Assembly (NCBI GenBank): GCA_043820045.1
Contig: JBDREF010000211.1
Span: 1-14,903, forward strand
Reading direction: 5' to 3'
DNA from: JBDREF01 sp043820045
Lineage (GTDB): Bacteria > Planctomycetota > Phycisphaerae > Sedimentisphaerales > Anaerobacaceae
DNA: 14,903 nt
Shown here: positions 13,846-14,903 of the stretch, in pieces
Numbering within the stretch: position 1 is the first letter of the stretch
Layout of the letters: each line of letters begins with the position of its first letter
Translations under genes and position numbers: made by a program
The notes under the pieces: generated by a model
Database searches by the model: none
Seen by the model: only the letters and a program-made list of their open reading frames with translations
Told to the model about the DNA's origin: nothing

Positions 13846-14903
13846 TGGGTTCTGCTCGCGTAGTAATAACCGGCCTTGGTGCGATAACTCCGCTTGGTTT
13901 GACCGTCGGCGATACATGGTCGTCTCTCTGCTCCGGAAAGGTCGGCATAGACAGAATCACGGCGTTTGACCCGGCGGGCTTCAGTTGTCAACTGGCCGGT
14001 CAGGTCGGCGAGTATAAAATACGAGACTTTGTCCCGAAGACCCATCGCAAGGCCACCAAGCTGATGAGCAGGGACATCGAATTGTCCGTCATAGCGGCGA
14101 ACGAAGCATTCGTACACGCCGGCCTTGTTACGAAGGGTATCGATCCGGAAAACGTCAACATTGATCCGGAGCGAGTTGGAATCAATCTTGGCGCGGGCCT
14201 GATAAGCTGCGACCTGGTTGAGCTTGCCCCCGCCGTGGCGGCAAGCGTTACCGACGGAAAGTTCGACATTCGCAAGTGGGGCAGGGAGGGCCTGGACCTG
14301 GTGACGCCCCTGTGGCTGTTGAAATACCTGCCGAATATGCTGGCCTGCCACGTTGGAATTATCCACGACCTTCAGGGTCCGAGCAATACCATCACCTGCG
14401 CCGAGGCGTCTGCGCATCTGGCGATAGCCGAAGCGGTCCAGATTATCGCACGCGGAGCCAGTGACATTGCCCTTGCCGGAGGCGCCGAGGCCAAGGTCAA
14501 TCCGATAGTGATGATCCGCCAGTGCCTGATCGGGCGGGCGACGAGCGAAAACAACGACGATCCGGCCGGCGCGTGCAGGCCTTTCGACGCCGATGCCAAA
14601 GGTTCGGTTTTCGGCGAGGCGGCCGCCGTGGTGATATTGGAGAATCTGAAAAACGCCGAACGGCGAGGCGCGAAGATATATGCGGAAGTAGTCGGCGTCG
14701 GGCAAAGTAATAATATCAATCCCGTATATGAACACCTCGAACCCGACGGCAGGGGCATCCGAATAGCCATAGAAAAGGCTATGGCCGAGGCGGGAATACA
14801 GCCGGAAGACCTCGACCTGATCATCCCGCACGGCACAGGGATACCGGCGGACGACCTGGCCGAGGCAAAGGCCATCCGGGCGGCGCTCGGCGAGGCGGCC
14901 TGC
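13845..14903 (+). CDS. FabF-like beta-ketoacyl synthase with Glu at the catalytic Cys position (C-terminus cut by window edge)
   Basis: 353 codons from ATG 13845 to the right edge without a stop; a full FabF has about 410-420 residues, so roughly 60 are missing. The thiolase fold is clear: 'VVITGLGAITPLG' (6-18), 'GPSNTIT' (178-184), 'ACRPFDADAKGSVFGEAAAVVILE' in two parts (243-266) and 'PHGTG' (328-332). The nucleophile region reads 'GPSNTITCAEASAH'. Aligned without gaps to FabF 'GPS...TACxS', the catalytic Cys is E187 (codon GAG, 14403-14405), and a Cys sits two residues earlier (C185). H329 corresponds to the first catalytic His; the second lies beyond the edge. Condensation by the normal mechanism is therefore unlikely. 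A chain-length-factor-type partner, or a malonyl-ACP decarboxylase like KSQ domains (Gln for Cys), is more likely. GGAG lies 8 bases before the ATG, and the start overlaps the dehydratase stop by one base. Confidence 0.88.
   Translation, partial: MGSARVVITGLGAITPLGLTVGDTWSSLCSGKVGIDRITAFDPAGFSCQLAGQVGEYKIRDFVPKTHRKATKLMSRDIELSVIAANEAFVHAGLVTKGIDPENVNIDPERVGINLGAGLISCDLVELAPAVAASVTDGKFDIRKWGREGLDLVTPLWLLKYLPNMLACHVGIIHDLQGPSNTITCAEASAHLAIAEAVQIIARGASDIALAGGAEAKVNPIVMIRQCLIGRATSENNDDPAGACRPFDADAKGSVFGEAAAVVILENLKNAERRGAKIYAEVVGVGQSNNINPVYEHLEPDGRGIRIAIEKAMAEAGIQPEDLDLIIPHGTGIPADDLAEAKAIRAALGEAAC

Noticed and set aside
13584..14831. 415-codon open frame on the minus strand
   Set aside because: Antisense to the second dehydratase and the ketosynthase, both clearly recognisable on the plus strand.

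Overview
The window reads as bacterial chromosome with about 55% G+C by eye, tightly packed and without mobile elements, CRISPR arrays, rRNA or tRNA that I can see. Gene content points to the Planctomycetes or a relative in the PVC group: a tandem set of SPFH (HflK/HflC-like) genes next to a P1B ATPase, ABC-2 transporter genes followed by a TPR-like protein containing 'LWMRADKLKEEGQ', a paralogous FabZ pair around an unusual ACP, and mostly weak Shine-Dalgarno sequences. This assignment rests on family recognition, not on a marker gene, and is moderate in confidence.

Left block (1-10401, all minus strand, read right to left): a 689-aa polytopic membrane protein fused to an SPFH domain; HflC-like; HflK-like; a P1B-type heavy-metal ATPase with His-rich ends; an ABC-2 ATPase with a long tail holding three copies of a short motif; its ABC-2 permease with a large extracytoplasmic insert; and a TPR-like membrane-anchored protein cut by the left edge. 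Gaps are 67 bases or less, with a 4-base overlap (689-aa gene/hflC) and an 8-base overlap (ABC ATPase/permease), so one long membrane-biology transcription unit is plausible. It may split into an SPFH/metal-pump part and an ABC part.

Middle (10402-12261): a 189-bp AT-rich divergent promoter region with a 15-bp palindrome, then a second ABC-2 permease on the plus strand that resembles the first but has no adjacent ATPase. It converges on a short GNAT enzyme of the ArgA (N-acetylglutamate synthase) type, whose promoter lies so close to the ATG that the mRNA is probably leaderless. A decayed 7-bp tandem repeat lies directly before the next gene.

Right block (12262-14903, plus strand): a type II fatty-acid/polyketide-like cassette of FabZ-like dehydratase, an ACP with an insertion of about 45 residues, a second FabZ-like dehydratase, and a FabF-like ketosynthase that runs off the right edge. 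The ketosynthase has Glu where the catalytic Cys belongs, which suggests a chain-length-factor, decarboxylase or other non-condensing role. The ACP-to-FabZ spacer can form mutually exclusive stems. Together these suggest a dedicated secondary acyl pathway, not housekeeping fatty acid synthesis; product unknown.
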